This document shows, in pieces, positions 5,823 through 7,872 of a DNA stretch of 7,872 nt; within the stretch, counting starts at the first letter, position 1; each line of letters begins with the position of its first letter. Below the pieces are notes generated by a model that was not told where the DNA came from, made no database searches, and saw nothing but the letters and a program-made list of their open reading frames with translations. This DNA comes from an uncultured Bacilli bacterium (GTDB taxonomy: Bacteria; Bacillota_I; Bacilli_A; RF39; UBA660), in assembly GCA_947625365.1 (NCBI GenBank), contig CANQNZ010000055.1, positions 1 through 7,872 of the forward strand, written 5' to 3'. Position numbers and translations under genes: made by a program.

Positions 5823-5849
5823 AAAAAGGAATAATATTAAATCATTCCT
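5823..5849 (-). terminator. Intrinsic terminator of the anchored surface-protein gene
   Basis: On the minus strand AGGAATGAT (5849-5841) pairs with ATTATTCCT (5835-5827), giving 9 bp with one G-U pair around a TTAAT loop, followed by a T tract (5827-5823). It overlaps the TAG stop codon. A terminator at the end of the second half supports one transcription unit for the whole 5848-6765 locus. Confidence 0.8.
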
Positions 5850-6144
5850 AGTATAATCTTTTTAATAATTTTTTAGTACTTAAGGTACAAACTGCTATTG
5901 AAACTACTGTAAGCCCTAAATAGAAAATAATTTTATCTCCTGTATTAGGATTACTTTCCTCTTTTTGAGCTTCTGGAGCAGTGATATTTTCATCTTCATC
6001 TTTTTCTGGAGTTGAACTGGTAGGTACATTTTTAAATACAACATGTAAAGTTATATCACCTGTAATTGGCGTAGTTTTAGTAAATAACTCTCCTGCTTCT
6101 GTATAAATTCCATCAAGAACTTTACCAGTTGGTGCAACTAACAT
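5848..6144 (-). CDS. C-terminal piece of the split surface protein (repeat plus sorting signal)
   Basis: These are the last 98 residues of the same frame: the end of an InlB-like beta-grasp repeat (APTGKVLDGIYTEAG... ITGDITLHVVFK), a charged linker, NPNTGD, a membrane helix and KKLLKRLY. There is no signal peptide and no ribosome site before the ATG at 6144, so independent translation is unlikely. It is best read as the tail of the upstream piece. Confidence 0.6.
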   Translation of the reverse strand: MLVAPTGKVLDGIYTEAGELFTKTTPITGDITLHVVFKNVPTSSTPEKDEDENITAPEAQKEESNPNTGDKIIFYLGLTVVSIAVCTLSTKKLLKRLY

Positions 6145-6330
6145 TTTTTCTAAAATTTCTTTTTCATCATCAGATAAATTATCTAAAGTTGAATTTTTAT
6201 GAACCGTAAATATGTGATTGCCAATAGTAACTTTAACAATATTTAAATCTGAGGATGGGTCATTTAATTCTATTTGTGCACCATCACCAAGTACTAATTT
6301 AACTGTTTGGTCATCTGTTCCATCACCATT

Positions 6331-6765
6331 TCAATCAAAAACATAAGTTGCTAAAGTATGTGGATAAGTAAAGCCTTCTAATTTTTTATCATCTAAATAT
6401 GTCCATGCGCCAAAGTAATTTTCCCCATCTTTAACATCACTAAAATTAATAGTTTTTCCACCTCTTGTAAACTTAGCTTTTGTTCCATCAAAATTTTCAG
6501 TTGGAGCAGTAAACTTAATACCTAACCACCAGCCAGCGACGTTACGCCCAGCAGCCTCGTCTTTGTCAGACCATGGTAAGTTAGCTTTGTTATAAGTTAC
6601 TGTTACCTCACTTTCATTTCCTGCAGTTGGAGTTATTGTAACTTCTCCTGTAGTTAGAGCTGAAACTGTACCACATGAATTACCACTACATCCCTCAGCT
6701 TTAACAGTCATTACAAAAAAACTAGATATAATAAGCATAAAAATAAATATAAAACTTTTTTTCAT
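6331..6765 (-). CDS. N-terminal piece of the split surface protein
   Basis: If TGA is a true stop, this 144-residue piece is what gets made. It carries the signal peptide and the beta-rich region (four Trp, all TGG) and ends ...YVFD, just before the calcium-loop motif. It would be secreted but lack the sorting tail, so it would be released rather than anchored. The start is the ATG at 6765, with a GAAGGAAG Shine-Dalgarno site at 6773-6780. Confidence 0.7.
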   Translation of the reverse strand: MKKSFIFIFMLIISSFFVMTVKAEGCSGNSCGTVSALTTGEVTITPTAGNESEVTVTYNKANLPWSDKDEAAGRNVAGWWLGIKFTAPTENFDGTKAKFTRGGKTINFSDVKDGENYFGAWTYLDDKKLEGFTYPHTLATYVFD

Positions 6766-6788
6766 ATATATACTTCCTTCCTATCTTA

Positions 6789-6817
6789 ACTATATTTAAT
6801 AAAATCATTATTGTCAA
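6789..6817 (-). promoter_or_regulatory. Promoter of the anchored surface protein
   Basis: A perfect -35 (TTGACA, 6812-6817), a 17-bp spacer and TATAGT (6789-6794) read on the minus strand, with a start near 6782. An 11-bp palindrome (TTGAT-T-ATCAA, 6818-6828) abuts the -35 and could bind a regulator. The HD gene upstream has no visible terminator before it. Confidence 0.6.
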
Positions 6818-6843
6818 TTGATTATCAAATGAAGCTTAGTACT

Positions 6844-7602
6844 TTACACTTTTTGAATTCTAATTAACTTTTTAATTTCACTCATTTGCTTTTGTGTAAT
6901 TGGTTTTTGATAATCTATTCTATCTATTATCTTATTTATTAAATCTTTTTCTTTAATATACTCTAAGGTAATATCAAAGTTAATATCAAAAATATAAGCT
7001 ACCCCGGATAACCAAAAATCTAAAGGAGTTTTCATAGTGCTATAATCGATAGTTTGTCCTTTTTCTATCTGGTTATAAACTTCCTTTGATATTAAACTAT
7101 TTTCTAACTCTTCTTGGGTATAATTACTAATAGCTTTGAAGTCTTCTTTAATTAATATTCTAAAATTATCAAGTTTATCTGCATCTCTAATTATTTTAGC
7201 ATGTAATAATTCTTTATCTGACAAATCATCATCTATTTTTAATTTATTGTGATTTAAAATGGCTTTTATTATAGTATTATCATAAGCTTTATTTTGATTA
7301 AATTTTCTTATAAAATCATTTTTCTTTAAAATCATTACAGCTAACTGAGCATGGTCAATATTTTGACAATCATTATAACTACTATATTCTCTAGCTTGTT
7401 CAAACCTTCCAATATCATGTAGTAAAGCTATTATTTTCGCCAAATAAATATCTTCAACTGATAATTTTAATTGTTCAGCAATATATTTACTCATAGCTAT
7501 TACTCCATAGGTATGTCTTATTTTTTGAGCAATCATCCAATTATTTACATCATAATTTTCTAAATACATTTTAAAATTATTTAATGCGTCTGAAAAATCC
7601 AT
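6844..7602 (-). CDS. HD-domain phosphohydrolase
   Basis: This is a cytosolic metal-dependent hydrolase of the HD superfamily, whose members cleave phosphate esters of nucleotides. I chose the ATG at 7602 (252 residues): GAAGGA lies 8 nt upstream, whereas extending to the in-frame TTG at 7641 has no ribosome site. Metal ligands in order are His 30 (RHTYGV), His 62-Asp 63 (LLHDIGRF), His 84 (IDHAQLA), His 118 (ILNHNK) and Asp 140/142 (RDADKLDNF). The arrangement resembles small stand-alone HD proteins such as YfbR- or YpgQ-like enzymes rather than a GYP-type c-di-GMP enzyme. The C-terminal third is helical and not diagnostic. The substrate cannot be named from the sequence. The gene has its own promoter, overlapping an opposing one. 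Confidence 0.88.
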   Translation of the reverse strand: MDFSDALNNFKMYLENYDVNNWMIAQKIRHTYGVIAMSKYIAEQLKLSVEDIYLAKIIALLHDIGRFEQAREYSSYNDCQNIDHAQLAVMILKKNDFIRKFNQNKAYDNTIIKAILNHNKLKIDDDLSDKELLHAKIIRDADKLDNFRILIKEDFKAISNYTQEELENSLISKEVYNQIEKGQTIDYSTMKTPLDFWLSGVAYIFDINFDITLEYIKEKDLINKIIDRIDYQKPITQKQMSEIKKLIRIQKV

Positions 7603-7660
7603 TTTTATTTTCCTTCTTCCTCTTGCCAAATAATTTTCCAAAAATTTTAAGAGAATATAA

Positions 7661-7689
7661 TTGACAAATATCTAAATTCATTATATCAT
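7661..7689 (+). promoter_or_regulatory. Plus-strand promoter facing out of the window
   Basis: TTGACA (7661-7666), a 17-bp spacer and TATCAT (7684-7689, five of six consensus bases) predict a start near 7696. Its -10 overlaps the -10 of the opposing HD-gene promoter, so the polymerase could occupy only one of them at a time. Confidence 0.55.
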
Positions 7690-7707
7690 GAATATAGCAT
7701 GATACAA
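7680..7707 (-). promoter_or_regulatory. Promoter of the HD-domain gene
   Basis: On the minus strand, TTGTAT (7702-7707), a 16-bp spacer and TATAAT (7680-7685), with the extended-10 TG at 7687-7688. The predicted start near 7673 gives a leader of about 70 nt before the ATG at 7602. Confidence 0.6.
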
Positions 7708-7716
7708 CATCATGCT
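7684..7716. promoter_or_regulatory. Dyad operator candidate on the divergent promoters
   Basis: AGCATGAT (7696-7703) and ATCATGCT (7709-7716) form a perfect 8-5-8 dyad that covers the HD-gene -35 and the start of the plus-strand transcript. A further half-site, TATCATG (7684-7690), lies across both -10 elements and pairs with CATGATA (7698-7704). Three alternating half-sites at regular spacing suggest protein binding. The same dyad would also fold as the first hairpin of the plus-strand RNA. Confidence 0.45.
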
Positions 7717-7791
7717 GGTCACTCTTACGATTTTAATAGATGAGAGTGTATCAACCAAAACCCCCTGAAGGAGCCGAAAGGCTCCATTTTT
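7696..7791 (+). ncRNA. Candidate structured RNA or leader with terminator
   Basis: A promoter (7661-7689) and a terminator (7770-7791) bound about 96 nt on the plus strand. Predicted folding is hairpin 1 (AGCATGAT/ATCATGCT, 5-nt loop), hairpin 2 (CACTCT at 7720-7725 with AGAGTG at 7743-7748), an unpaired AACCAAAACCCCCTG stretch (7753-7767), and a GAAA-capped terminator hairpin. The exposed C run is the type of seed that Firmicute small RNAs use against Shine-Dalgarno sites. I could not match it to a riboswitch class known to me. It may be a free small RNA or the attenuated leader of a gene beyond the right edge. Confidence 0.4.
7770..7791 (+). terminator. Intrinsic terminator, plus strand
   Basis: GGAGCC-GAAA-GGCTCC (7770-7785) is a GC-rich 6-bp stem with a GNRA tetraloop, followed by A and five T (7787-7791). 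It is the most GC-rich hairpin in the window. No plus-strand protein gene lies upstream of it here. Confidence 0.8.
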
Positions 7792-7805
7792 GTGCGTTTT
7801 AATTT

Positions 7806-7834
7806 ATATTAGTTTAATTAAGTTCTACTAATAT
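7806..7834. repeat. 8-bp inverted repeat near the right edge
   Basis: ATATTAGT (7806-7813) and ACTAATAT (7827-7834) are perfect reverse complements with 13 bp between. TTAGTTTA also recurs at 7850-7857. Nothing else is visible from 7792 to the edge: no reading frame of useful length starts there. Confidence 0.3.
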
Positions 7835-7872
7835 TTAGAAAAGTTTATGTTAGTTTAGAAAAAAATTCTGAT

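Larger units (their letters stand above)
5848..6765 (-). pseudogene. Sortase-anchored surface protein interrupted by one in-frame TGA
   Basis: Read as one frame, the locus encodes 305 codons with a single internal stop, TGA at 6331-6333 (codon 145). The 62 codons between that TGA and the next ATG (6144) are fully open and protein-like. The product starts with a signal peptide (1-23, cleavage after KA), then a mature N-terminus with two close cysteines (26 and 31), a beta-rich region, a calcium-loop-like D-x-NGDGTDD that the TGA interrupts, a beta-grasp repeat resembling InlB B-repeats (about 170-247), an acidic Pro/Thr linker, and a wall-sorting tail: NPNTGD (272-277), a hydrophobic helix and a basic end. 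The locus has one promoter (6789-6817) and one terminator (5823-5849), and no ribosome site before 6144. It is therefore one gene, disrupted by a nonsense change or recoded. The ligand is unknown. Confidence 0.8.

Noticed and set aside
7603..7641. Longer HD protein start at the TTG at 7641
   Set aside because: No ribosome site precedes it, whereas GAAGGA is well spaced before the ATG at 7602. The added residues merely translate the Shine-Dalgarno region.
1..7872. Full use of a Mycoplasma-type code (TGA = Trp)
   Set aside because: All Trp codons in the intact genes are TGG. A mature code-4, AT-rich genome would use TGA for most of them. One in-frame TGA is not enough to claim it.
1..7872. CRISPR arrays, tRNA or rRNA genes, transposase genes
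   Set aside because: I saw no regularly spaced repeats, no tRNA-like cloverleaf ends and no transposase motifs in any frame I read.

Overview
The window is AT-rich (about 30% GC by eye) and gene-dense. It carries the wall-building toolkit of a Gram-positive bacterium: an LCP-family wall-polymer ligase, a D-Ala-D-Ala carboxypeptidase, and a surface protein with a sortase-type tail. Shine-Dalgarno sites are strong, TTG starts are used, and vegetative promoters carry an extended -10 (TGATATAAT, seen four times). This fits a low-GC Bacillota, most likely an uncultured gut-type member of the Bacilli. The intact wall-synthesis genes argue against a wall-less Mycoplasma. The exact taxon cannot be read from this sequence.

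All recognisable protein genes lie on the minus strand. From right to left they are: an HD-domain phosphohydrolase (6844-7602); a wall-anchored surface protein split by one in-frame TGA (5848-6765); a secreted EndA-like nuclease coupled to a small two-helix membrane protein (5555-4506); a stand-alone ClpA/ClpB-type AAA+ ATPase (4452-3490); the carboxypeptidase DacA (3443-2301); a three-helix LCP protein (2192-759); and the N-terminal 170 codons of a second exported surface protein (512-1, running off the left edge). Most are separate transcription units. Promoters and intrinsic terminators can be seen between them, and only the nuclease and its small partner are clearly one operon. DacA, the LCP protein and the anchored protein all act at the cell wall, and the nuclease acts outside the membrane.

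The most interesting material is between the genes. (1) The promoter of the left-edge surface protein has perfect -35 and -10 boxes separated by 20 bp, and 10 of those are an uninterrupted G tract. This is the layout of slipped-strand phase-variable promoters. (2) Next to it, an orphan extended -10 promoter and a strong terminator define a possible structured RNA of about 90 nt. (3) At the right end, two overlapping promoters face opposite ways. One serves the HD gene; the other would make a plus-strand RNA of about 96 nt with three hairpins, an unpaired C-rich stretch and a terminator. A perfect 8-5-8 dyad sits on the promoter pair. (4) The single TGA in the surface-protein gene falls where a tryptophan would fit, inside a calcium-loop-like motif, so it is either a nonsense mutation or a recoded stop.
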